In this document: one piece after another, positions 57,671-64,000 of the stretch
How positions within the stretch are numbered: position 1 is the stretch's first letter
Layout: each line of letters opens with the position of its first letter
Source of the DNA: Mycobacterium asiaticum
GTDB lineage: Bacteria; Actinomycetota; Actinomycetes; Mycobacteriales; Mycobacteriaceae
Assembly (NCBI RefSeq): GCF_001673635.1
Contig: NZ_LZMH01000022.1
Coordinates: forward strand, 1-64,000
Length of the DNA: 64,000 nt
Direction of reading: 5' to 3'
Notes under the pieces: model-generated
Seen by the model: only the letters and a program-made list of their open reading frames with translations
Database searches by the model: none
Told to the model about the DNA's origin: nothing
Program-made: the position numbers and the translations under genes

Positions 57671-59329
57671 ATGGCGTATGTGCTGACCGAACCACAGTTA
57701 ATGGCCTCGGCTGCAGCGCAAGTCGCTGCCGTCGGAACGGCAGTCCACGACGCCGGCACTACCGCGGCACGCGCCACGACGGGCCTGGTCTCGGCGGCCG
57801 CCGACGAGGTCTCGACTGCGATCGCCGGCCTGTTCAATGCCTTCGCCGAGGAAGGCCATCAGGTCATTTCACAAATGGCAACGATGCATCAGCAGTTCGC
57901 GCAGTCGTTGACCGCGGCCGGTCAGGCGTACACAGCCGCGGAGGCCGCGAATGTGAGCGCGCTCACCACCCCGCTGCTGGGCGGTAGCGGGACAGGCGGG
58001 TTGGTCACGCTGGTCATGGACGGCAGCGGAACCCCGATACCCCCGGCCGACTTCGTCGCCAACGTGGTCGCGAAGTACCTCGAACCGCATTTCCCCGCGG
58101 GCCTGGTTCAGGCGCTTGCGCTGCCGGCCGGCGAATTCCCGGACAGTGGGATCAAAGACCTGACGTCGGATGTGGCAATTGCCCGGGGCGTCACAATCTT
58201 GAACAACGCGATTCAGCAGCAACTCGCCGCTGGAAATGCGCTAAACATCGTGGCCTATTCGCAGAGTGCCAACATCGCGTCGCTGGAAATGCAATTGCTG
58301 GATCCCACCGGGACGCCGAGTTCGCTACCGATCAACTTTGTGCTGCTGGGCAACTCGATGAATCCCAATGGCGGTTGGGACGCGCGCTTCCCCGGGCTCA
58401 GCCTGCCGAGTCTGGGCATCACCACGCTGGGACCGGCGCCCAGCAATTCGTTCAACACCCTGAGCTACACCCTCGAATACGACGGCTGGGCGGATTTCCC
58501 GCGATACCCGATCAACATCATCTCCGATTTGAACGCCCTGGCCGGCATGGTGACGGTGCACACGACCTACGACAGTGTCACGGCGGCGCAGCTGGCTTCG
58601 GCGATCGTCCTACCGACGCAGGGACCGACTACGACGACGTACTACATGATTCCGACGCAGAATCTGCCGTTGCTGGATCCGATCCGGGCCATCCCGTTCA
58701 TCGGGAACCCTCTCGCGGACCTGGTCCAGCCGGTGCTGAAACCGATCGTCAACTGGGGCTACGGCGATCCGAACTTCGGTTATTCCACCGGCCCGGCCAA
58801 CGTGCCCACCCCGTTCGGGTTCCTGCCGCCACTGAGCGCCACCGCGGCCCTGGGCCCCGCGATCCTGCAGGGGATACCGCAGGGGATCGCCGCTGCGGCA
58901 GGAGACCTCTCGACGATGGGTCCGCTGCAGCTGCCGTCGCTGGCGGACCTGCTGCCCGCGACCGGTGGTTTGACGCTGCCCACCGGGCCGCCGTCGGTAT
59001 CGGACCTGCTGCTCGGGCTTCAGTCGGCCAACACAGCGGTCGTTGGGTCTGCGACGAACGCATTTTCGACGGCTTACGCGACGCTGCTGCCGACCGCGGA
59101 CCTCGCCACCGCGGCGCTGGTGTCGCTGCCGTCGTATGACGCCAACTTGTTCCTGGACGGGTTGTTGCAGGCGGTCAACGGCCAGCCAGTGCAGGGGCTG
59201 ATCAACGCCGTCGGCAATCCGATCGCCGCGAACGTCGGATTGCTAACGCTGACCGGCGGTTTGGAGCTCACCGTGCTGGTCGAGTCGGCCGACACGATTC
59301 TGACCGGGACGCCGTTCCCGAGTCCGTAG
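57671..59329 (+). CDS. PE-family protein with PE-PPE (serine hydrolase) domain
   Basis: 552 residues. The PE domain (about 1-98) starts MAYVLTEPQLMASAAAQVA and contains the YxxxE export signal (YTAAE). A PE-PPE alpha/beta-hydrolase domain follows with nucleophile elbow AYSQSA and the MNPNGGWDARFPG stretch; the C-terminal third is Gly/Leu/Pro-rich. Exported by an ESX system and probably an esterase/lipase at the surface. In M. tuberculosis PE_PGRS genes occupy this place; here a PE-PPE protein stands instead. No PPE partner adjacent. Confidence 0.93.
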   Translation: MAYVLTEPQLMASAAAQVAAVGTAVHDAGTTAARATTGLVSAAADEVSTAIAGLFNAFAEEGHQVISQMATMHQQFAQSLTAAGQAYTAAEAANVSALTTPLLGGSGTGGLVTLVMDGSGTPIPPADFVANVVAKYLEPHFPAGLVQALALPAGEFPDSGIKDLTSDVAIARGVTILNNAIQQQLAAGNALNIVAYSQSANIASLEMQLLDPTGTPSSLPINFVLLGNSMNPNGGWDARFPGLSLPSLGITTLGPAPSNSFNTLSYTLEYDGWADFPRYPINIISDLNALAGMVTVHTTYDSVTAAQLASAIVLPTQGPTTTTYYMIPTQNLPLLDPIRAIPFIGNPLADLVQPVLKPIVNWGYGDPNFGYSTGPANVPTPFGFLPPLSATAALGPAILQGIPQGIAAAAGDLSTMGPLQLPSLADLLPATGGLTLPTGPPSVSDLLLGLQSANTAVVGSATNAFSTAYATLLPTADLATAALVSLPSYDANLFLDGLLQAVNGQPVQGLINAVGNPIAANVGLLTLTGGLELTVLVESADTILTGTPFPSP

Positions 59330-59341
59330 GAGTTTTGATGG

Positions 59342-59415
59342 TGGCCAGGGGCGGGATCGAACCGCCGACCTTCCGCTTTTCAGGCGGACGCTCGTACCGA
59401 CTGAGCTACCTGGCC
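59342..59415 (-). tRNA. tRNA-Phe (GAA)
   Basis: Acceptor GGCCAGG/CCTGGCC, T loop GGTTCGATCC and anticodon loop CTGAAAA in the TCCGC/GCGGA stem. CCA is encoded (59339-59341). First of three adjacent minus-strand tRNA genes. Confidence 0.96.
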
Positions 59416-59451
59416 GGAAGCCGGCAGGCAGCGTGTGCCTCGCCGTGCTGG

Positions 59452-59525
59452 CGACCCTGACGGGACTCGAACCCGCGACCTCCGCCGTGACAGGGCGGCG
59501 CGCTAACCAACTGCGCCACAGGGCC
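59452..59525 (-). tRNA. tRNA-Asp (GTC)
   Basis: Acceptor GGCCCTG/CAGGGTC, anticodon loop CTGTCAC in the CCGCC/GGCGG stem, T loop GGTTCGAGTCC. CCA is encoded (59449-59451). Confidence 0.96.
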
Positions 59526-59557
59526 TTGCTCTGCTCCACGGTAGCCCGCGTCGCAAG

Positions 59558-59630
59558 TACCCCCTACGGGATTCGAACCCGCGCTACCGCCTTGAAAGGG
59601 CGGCGTCCTAGGCCGCTAGACGAAGGGGGC
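59558..59630 (-). tRNA. tRNA-Glu (TTC)
   Basis: Acceptor GCCCCCT/AGGGGGT, anticodon loop CTTTCAA in CCGCC/GGCGG, T loop GGTTCGAATCC. CCA is not encoded (CTT follows). Confidence 0.96.
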
Positions 59631-59755
59631 CAGAACCGAATCTCTCCGGGGCACTCGCAACGTGATCACCGTTGGGAGCCAAGCCAGCTTAGGTCACCCC
59701 GGGCCTAATCCTCAAACGAGGCCCAGCCGGGCACACAGTATCCTGAGTCTCCGCC

Positions 59756-59828
59756 GCCCCTATAGCTCAGTTGGTAGAGCTACGGACTTTTAATCCGCAG
59801 GTCGTAGGTTCGAGTCCTACTGGGGGCA
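59756..59828 (+). tRNA. tRNA-Lys (TTT)
   Basis: Acceptor GCCCCTA/TGGGGGC, D loop AGCTCAGTTGGTAGAGC, anticodon loop CTTTTAA between CGGA and TCCG. CCA is not encoded. Divergent from the three minus-strand tRNAs; TATCCT at 59739-59744 may be its -10. The same four tRNAs border Rv0831c in M. tuberculosis. Confidence 0.96.
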
Positions 59829-59944
59829 CCGACCGGGTTGCGACCCCTGCCGGCAACCGAAGCCGGCAACCTGAGCCGACGACCCGCAGACGACGAATTA
59901 GGGCGGTCCGTTTGAATGCCGCCCGCATGGTTATGCTCGCGGCT

Positions 59945-60766
59945 ATGCTTCCGGACGTGAATCCCGCTGAAGTCCAACCCAACGCCCCCGTAGCCCTCGT
60001 AACGCTGGAAATTCGTCATCCGGCCACCGACACGCTCACCGAATCGGCAAGTCGGGAACTGAAACAACAGCTGGTCACCGACCTGCCGATCGAACGCCAG
60101 GCCCAGGACGTCCAGTGGGGAATGGCCGCACCCGGTCAGCCCCCGCAGCCGGTCGCCGACCGTTTCGTGCGCTACTCGAACCGCGAGAACACCACGGCCG
60201 CGTCGCTGAAGAGCCAGGCGATCGTCGTCGAGACCAGTGCCTACAGCAATTTCGACACCTTCCTGGACGTCGCCATGCGCGTCGTGGACGCGCGCTCGCA
60301 GGTCTCCTCCATCGTCGGCGTCGAGCGGATCGGCCTGCGCTACGTGCTGGAGATCCGGGTGCCCGCCGGCGTCGACGGTCGCATCGAGTGGACCAACTGG
60401 ATCGACGAGAGCCTGCTCGGCCCGCAGCGCCTGGCGCCCGGCGGACTGACGCTGACGGAGTGGCAGGGAGCCGCGGTGTACCGCGAAGCCCAGCCCGGCC
60501 GGTCCCTGATCGTCCGGTACGGCCCGGGGGTCGGTCAGGCGCTCGACGCCAGCTACCACCTGCGGCGCGTGACGCCGGCCCAGACCGGTCAGTTCTTCCT
60601 GATGGACATCGACAGCTTCTGGACCCCGCCGACCGGTGCGATCCCGGAGTACAACCGCGACGCGCTGCTGTCGACCTTCCGGGAGCTGTACGCCCCCGCG
60701 CAGACGGTGTTCCAGGACATGCTCACCACGCGGCTGAAGGACGAACTGCTCCGCAGCGCCCAGTAG
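59945..60766 (+). CDS. Conserved mycobacterial protein (Rv0831c-like)
   Basis: About 273 residues, MLPDVNPAEVQPNAPVALV onward, close to M. tuberculosis Rv0831c as I recall it. TIGR04255-type family of unknown function; mixed alpha/beta with SAIVGVERIGLRYVLEIRVP-like core, read here as SSIVGVERIGLRYV. No signal peptide or membrane segment. ATG 59945 is chosen because the longer frame would begin inside tRNA-Lys. Ends 3 nt before the convergent methyltransferase gene. Confidence 0.88.
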   Translation: MLPDVNPAEVQPNAPVALVTLEIRHPATDTLTESASRELKQQLVTDLPIERQAQDVQWGMAAPGQPPQPVADRFVRYSNRENTTAASLKSQAIVVETSAYSNFDTFLDVAMRVVDARSQVSSIVGVERIGLRYVLEIRVPAGVDGRIEWTNWIDESLLGPQRLAPGGLTLTEWQGAAVYREAQPGRSLIVRYGPGVGQALDASYHLRRVTPAQTGQFFLMDIDSFWTPPTGAIPEYNRDALLSTFRELYAPAQTVFQDMLTTRLKDELLRSAQ

Positions 60767-60769
60767 GCG

Positions 60770-61675
60770 CTACGGCTTCAGTACCGCGCTGGTGTAGGTG
60801 ACATCGGCGAACGCGGTCGCGAGCTCGTCGTCGGGATATGTGAAGCCATTGGCTGCATGCAGCTCGGCGACGGTCTGCGGCGCGGTCTGCCAGCCACTGC
60901 CGGACAGATAGTCCAGAATGTGGCTGCGCTCGGCGTGGTAGACGAGGTCGTTGAAATCGATCTCGAAGCCCAGTTCGCTCATCCGATCGTGGTGAGAGCG
61001 CCAGCGCTCGTCCTGGAAGATCCGGGTGTCGGGGACGAACTCGAAGGCCAACCGGCTGCCCGGTGCGCTCAACGCGGTGATGTTGTCGAACAACGCATCC
61101 TGGGCGTCGTCGGGAAGGTAGACGAGCAGCCCCTCGGCGCTCCACGCCGACGGCGCCGCGGTGTCGAATCCGGCGTCCTTGAGGGCCGAGGCCCAGTCGT
61201 CGCGCAGGTCGACGGCCACAGTGCGGCGCTCGGCGGTCGGTTCGGCGCCCAGTTCGCTCAGCGTCAGGGTCTTGAAGTCGATCACCTCGGGCATGTCGAC
61301 CTCGTAGACCACGGTGCCCGCCGGCCAGGGCAGCCGGTAGGCGCGCGCGTCGAGACCGGACGCCAGGATCACCGCCTGAGCGATGCCGCTGCGGGTGGCG
61401 TCCAGAAAAAATTGGTCGTAGAACCTGGTCCGGCAGGCCATCCCCCTGGCCATCCGCTCCGGGTCGAACTCGGAATCCTCGTTGGCCGGGATCTCCCCGT
61501 TGACGAGCCGGGTGTAGACGTCGATACCTACCGCGCGCACCAGCGGCGCGGCGAACGGATCGTCGATCAGCGCGAACTGCGGATCGGAGGCCAACGCACG
61601 CTGGGCGGCGACCATGGTGGCCGTTGCACCGACGCTCGTCGCAAGGTCCCAGCGATCCCGATCGGTACGCACCAT
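60770..61675 (-). CDS. SAM-dependent methyltransferase (TIGR00027, Rv0830-like)
   Basis: About 301 residues. [41 protein letters not shown] and [13 protein letters not shown] are hallmarks of the mycobacterial putative O-methyltransferase family. ATG 61675 has GAGGAG 4-5 nt upstream; the frame starts at 61693. Divergent from the deaminase gene. Substrate unknown; relatives act on polyketide- or leucine-carboxyl-type groups. Confidence 0.92.
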   Translation of the reverse strand: MVRTDRDRWDLATSVGATATMVAAQRALASDPQFALIDDPFAAPLVRAVGIDVYTRLVNGEIPANEDSEFDPERMARGMACRTRFYDQFFLDATRSGIAQAVILASGLDARAYRLPWPAGTVVYEVDMPEVIDFKTLTLSELGAEPTAERRTVAVDLRDDWASALKDAGFDTAAPSAWSAEGLLVYLPDDAQDALFDNITALSAPGSRLAFEFVPDTRIFQDERWRSHHDRMSELGFEIDFNDLVYHAERSHILDYLSGSGWQTAPQTVAELHAANGFTYPDDELATAFADVTYTSAVLKP

Positions 61676-61725
61676 TGTCTCCTCTTGATTCAAAAAATAT
61701 AGACAATCTAGTTAGTATCACGAGG

Positions 61726-62226
61726 GTGACCGACTTCGCCCAGCGGACCATCGACCTCGCCCGCCAGAACGTCGCCGAAGGCGGGCGGCCGTTCGCGACC
61801 GTCATCGTCAAGGACGGTGAAGTGCTGGCCGAGAGCGCCAACAAGCTGGCGCAGACCAACGATCCGACCGCCCACGCGGAGATCCTCGCGATCCGCGCCG
61901 CGTGCACCAAGTTGGGCACCGAGCACCTGATCGGCACGACCATCTACGTGCTCGCACACCCCTGTCCAATGTGCCTGGGCTCCCTCTACTACTGCTCGCC
62001 CGACGAGGTCGTCTTCCTGACGTCGCGGGACGCCTACGAGCCGCACTACGTCGACGACCGCAAGTACTTCGAGCTCGCGACGTTCTACGACGAGTTCGCC
62101 AAGGACTGGCAAGACCGGCGGTTGCCGATGCGCTACGAGCCCAGCGACGCGGCCGTGGAGGTGTACCGGTTCTGGCAGGAACGGAACGGCGGCCGGCGCA
62201 CGGCCACCGTCGTTCCGAACGGGTAG
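61726..62226 (+). CDS. Nucleoside/guanine deaminase-like zinc hydrolase (Rv0828c-like)
   Basis: About 166 residues, cytidine-deaminase fold. HAE (TAHAEILAIR) and PCPMC give the zinc His and two Cys plus the catalytic Glu. It deaminates a purine or related base, possibly guanine. GTG 61726 follows ACGAGG. In M. tuberculosis the Rv0828c deaminase borders kmtR, as here. A strong hairpin (62234-62299) follows the stop. Confidence 0.88.
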   Translation: MTDFAQRTIDLARQNVAEGGRPFATVIVKDGEVLAESANKLAQTNDPTAHAEILAIRAACTKLGTEHLIGTTIYVLAHPCPMCLGSLYYCSPDEVVFLTSRDAYEPHYVDDRKYFELATFYDEFAKDWQDRRLPMRYEPSDAAVEVYRFWQERNGGRRTATVVPNG

Positions 62227-62233
62227 CCCCGGC

Positions 62234-62299
62234 GGCGCCGAGTGTGCGTTTCGCGACGCGACACGCGGATGAAGCGTCAGGTATTGCACCCTCGGCGCC
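62234..62299. repeat. Palindromic repeat, copy 1 (before kmtR)
   Basis: GGCGCCGAGTGTGC (62234-62247) pairs with GCACCCTCGGCGCC (62286-62299) at 13 of 14 bases. Bases 62241-62292 are 73% identical without gaps to 62721-62772 (38 of 52). It likely terminates the deaminase transcript. Confidence 0.7.
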
Positions 62300-62325
62300 A
62301 CCGATCGCCACCGATAGACAACTGA

Positions 62326-62357
62326 TCTACTATCTACGTATGCACGCAGATAGTAGA
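62326..62357. promoter_or_regulatory. KmtR operator overlapping the kmtR start
   Basis: TCTACTATCT-N12-AGATAGTAGA, 10-bp perfect arms, spanning the ATG at 62340. TACTAT (62328-62333) is a -10 that puts +1 on the start codon, so the gene may be leaderless and autorepressed. Confidence 0.7.
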
Positions 62358-62786
62358 CCTGTCCCGCTACCCGCGGATCAGGTCAGCCTGGTGGTCGAGA
62401 TCTTTCGCATGCTCGCCGACGCCACGCGGGTGCAGGTGCTGTGGTCGCTGGCGAGCCACGAGATGTCGGTCAACGAGCTCGCCGAACACGTGGGCAAGCC
62501 CGCGCCCTCGGTCTCCCAGCACCTGGGGAAGCTGCGGATGGCCCGGCTCGTGCGTACCCGCCGCGACGGCACCACGATTTTCTACAGCCTGGAAAACGAA
62601 CACGTGCGCCAGCTGGTCATCGATGCCGTGTACAACGCCGAGCACGCCGGCCCCGGCATCCCGCGCCACCACCGAGCGGAGGCCGGGCCGCAGGCCGTCC
62701 AGGCCGAATCCCCGCCGTTCAGCGTGAATTCTGCGACGCGACACCCCGGTGAACCGTCGGGTGCTTCACGCTCGGCGCGCCATTAG
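62340..62786 (+). CDS. kmtR: KmtR, ArsR/SmtB-family Ni(II)/Co(II) sensor repressor
   Basis: 148 residues. Winged helix MSVNELAEHVGKPAPSVSQH and RTRRDGTTIFYSL wing. The Ni/Co ligands reported for M. tuberculosis KmtR are conserved at the same numbers: His88, Glu101, His102, His110, His111. Metal releases it from DNA to switch on efflux. The protein is longer than the 130-residue M. tuberculosis form because residues 128-148 are encoded by a palindromic repeat (62721-62772). A histidine-rich protein gene follows by 22 nt. Confidence 0.94.
   Translation: MHADSRPVPLPADQVSLVVEIFRMLADATRVQVLWSLASHEMSVNELAEHVGKPAPSVSQHLGKLRMARLVRTRRDGTTIFYSLENEHVRQLVIDAVYNAEHAGPGIPRHHRAEAGPQAVQAESPPFSVNSATRHPGEPSGASRSARH
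62721..62772. repeat. Palindromic repeat, copy 2 (inside kmtR 3' end)
   Basis: AGCGTGAA (62721-62728) pairs with TTCACGCT (62765-62772), with an inner CACCC/GGGTG pair. It forms the last 21 codons of kmtR and is related to copy 1 upstream of the gene. Confidence 0.7.
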
Positions 62787-62808
62787 CCCCGAGTAGGAGG
62801 AAATGAAA

Positions 62809-63012
62809 ATGTCAGACCACACCCACGACGTGCCACACGCCCACGAGCACGAGCACGAGCACGAAGGCGTGACCCACAGCCACGCGCACACCAGTCACGA
62901 GCATGCGCACGTCGAGCATGAGCACGCCCACTCACACGACGACGGCACCGAGCACACCCATGGCCACGCGCATCAGGCCGGCTTAGAAGAGGTGCACAGC
63001 CACTCGCACTGA
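62809..63012 (+). CDS. Histidine-rich metal-binding protein
   Basis: About 67 residues, 24 of them His (36%), mostly HxH pairs with Glu, Asp, Ser and Thr between them; only one Leu and no Cys. It should bind several Ni, Co or Zn ions, as a store, buffer or chaperone, in the manner of Hpn-type proteins. The AGGAGG site at 62795-62800 fits ATG 62809 (8 nt) better than ATG 62803 (2 nt). It follows kmtR by 22 nt and is likely co-transcribed and metal-induced. Confidence 0.85.
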   Translation: MSDHTHDVPHAHEHEHEHEGVTHSHAHTSHEHAHVEHEHAHSHDDGTEHTHGHAHQAGLEEVHSHSH

Positions 63013-63015
63013 CAG

Positions 63016-64000
63016 TCAGACGACCGGGCAGTAGTGCTTCGGGTCGCCGCGGTTTTCCAGCGGCGGCAGATTGCGTGCCGCCGTCTGCGGCAGCGGGGCG
63101 TCGGCCGGAATGCGCCCACTCGCGCGATCCAGACCGGCGCGAGCGCGCGGATGCTTGCGGTACCGAGGCGGCACCAAGGAGAAGACCGCCCACACCAGGT
63201 TGCCGAAGCGCCGGTGCAGCCACTCGTCGCGCCGGGTCCAGTCAAGGCCCAACCGTTCGCGCACGGCCGGGTGGTAGAACCCGGTTGTCAACCAGATGAA
63301 GAACGGCCGGGACAGCTTGGTCAGGCCGCCCCACAGCCAATCGGGCAGCCAGGGCGCGATCGGCAGCTTGTTGTACAGCGTCAGATCGAGCACGGCCCGG
63401 GTCGCGTAGTTGTCCTCTAATACGTTGCGGCACATGTGGTCCCAGTACTCCTGGAATTCCTCCCAGGACTTCGGCACCGGCCGCATGCTCATGCCGTACA
63501 TCCGGTACCACTGAACGTGCTCGTCGAAGAGTTGACGTTTCTCGGCCTCGGTGAGCCCGCCGCCGAACCGTTCGGCCACCAAGATGGTGCCCATGAAGAA
63601 CGTGGAGTGCGCCCAATAGAAGACATCGGGATTCAGCGCGTGGTAGCGGCGCCCCTGCTTGTCGACGCCCTTGATCTCGATGTGGTAGTCGCGCACCTCG
63701 GCGCCGGTCTGCGGGGCGCGGTCGCCGTCGAACACGACGCCGCCGATCGGATACAGCGAGCGCATCACCCGCGGCAGGGGCTCGGTGAAGAACGTCGAAT
63801 GATCCTCGACGGCCGCTCCTAATTGGGGGTGCATGTTCTGCATGGATCCGGCGAACGGCCCCTGCAGAATGCCGCGCCAGTCACCGAAGTATTTCCACGT
63901 GAGCGAATCCGGGCCCAGCGGCGTCGGCGGCGCCTCGTAGCCCGCCGGCGACACCGGGCAGCCGCCGGCCAGACCGGTCGACGCGTCAGGCGCCGCGTCG
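63016..64000 (-). CDS. MpaB/DUF2236-family oxygenase, 5' end cut by window (Rv0826-like)
   Basis: At least 328 residues, truncated at the window edge. LTWKYFGDWRGILQGPFAGSMQ, then RSLYPIGGVVFDG and the WAHSTFFMGTI stretch are the rubber-oxygenase/MpaB (DUF2236) pattern, heme-b-dependent in characterised members. The reading frame stays open through 64000 with no better start than GTG 63954, and the GLAGGCPVSPAGYE lead-in suggests the true start lies outside. Convergent with the His-rich gene, 3 nt apart. Substrate unknown. Confidence 0.85.
   Translation of the reverse strand, partial: DAAPDASTGLAGGCPVSPAGYEAPPTPLGPDSLTWKYFGDWRGILQGPFAGSMQNMHPQLGAAVEDHSTFFTEPLPRVMRSLYPIGGVVFDGDRAPQTGAEVRDYHIEIKGVDKQGRRYHALNPDVFYWAHSTFFMGTILVAERFGGGLTEAEKRQLFDEHVQWYRMYGMSMRPVPKSWEEFQEYWDHMCRNVLEDNYATRAVLDLTLYNKLPIAPWLPDWLWGGLTKLSRPFFIWLTTGFYHPAVRERLGLDWTRRDEWLHRRFGNLVWAVFSLVPPRYRKHPRARAGLDRASGRIPADAPLPQTAARNLPPLENRGDPKHYCPVV

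Noticed and set aside
59771..59944. Extended start of the Rv0831c-like gene
   Set aside because: It would begin within tRNA-Lys; homology begins at MLPDVNP.
1..64000. Insertion sequences or phage genes
   Set aside because: No transposase, integrase or phage structural protein was recognised on either strand.

Overview
The window is about 64 kb of GC-rich actinobacterial DNA and almost certainly comes from a non-tuberculous Mycobacterium. The evidence is a PE protein with a PE-PPE domain, an orphan PPE protein, several Lpq-type lipoproteins, many LuxR/TetR/SDR/FadE/FadD genes, and long stretches whose gene order matches, inverted, what I recall of the M. tuberculosis segment from Rv0826 to Rv0849. 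No insertion sequence, phage, CRISPR array or rRNA was seen.

Layout. (1) 1-11.8 kb holds minus-strand catabolic operons. TetR, 3Fe-4S ferredoxin, P450, amidohydrolase, two M24-fold proteins, an enoyl-CoA-hydratase-like protein, a double CaiB/BaiF CoA-transferase and an SDR follow each other with tiny overlaps. Upstream lies a second SDR-esterase operon. Both carry the same 22-bp palindrome exactly 28 bp before their first start codon, so they look like one TetR regulon. (2) 11.9-22 kb holds a large ATPase-LuxR regulator, two small reductases, a PPE protein, a cyclase-ATPase-LuxR regulator and a serine hydrolase. (3) 21.9-26.6 kb is the copper-responsive RicR-type locus (MFS, cysK2, lpqS, mmcO) with a clear RicR box. 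(4) 26.7-38.2 kb is an aromatic/steroid-like degradation island: mhpC-mhpA-mhpB, a KstD-like flavoprotein, an LLM oxidoreductase, SDR, cyclase-family protein and hydrolase, divergent from an IclR regulator and a second KstD-like flavoprotein. (5) 38.2-42.1 kb returns to core order: narS/narL, a MeaB-type GTPase and pip. (6) 42.2-52.1 kb is an acyl-CoA pathway: FadD, two FadE, enoyl-CoA hydratase, 2Fe-2S ferredoxin, and a split B12-dependent acyl-CoA mutase with LLM oxidoreductase and CoA-transferase. One palindromic operator occurs both beside meaB and beside fadD/ferredoxin. (7) 52.1-57.6 kb has a nonapeptide-repeat protein, cutinase, methyltransferase, lpqR, lpqQ-like lipoprotein, heme oxygenase and small membrane/zinc-ribbon proteins. 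(8) 57.7-64 kb has the PE-PPE protein, tRNA-Phe/Asp/Glu (minus) and tRNA-Lys (plus), a conserved hypothetical, methyltransferase, deaminase, the Ni/Co sensor kmtR, a histidine-rich peptide and a truncated MpaB-type oxygenase gene.

Recurring features are strong intergenic hairpins (12-24 bp stems), some of which invade coding ends (kmtR 3' end, a CoA-transferase 5' end), and many operator-like palindromes beside regulated promoters. Starts were re-chosen where the longest frame ran into an upstream gene, operator or tRNA.
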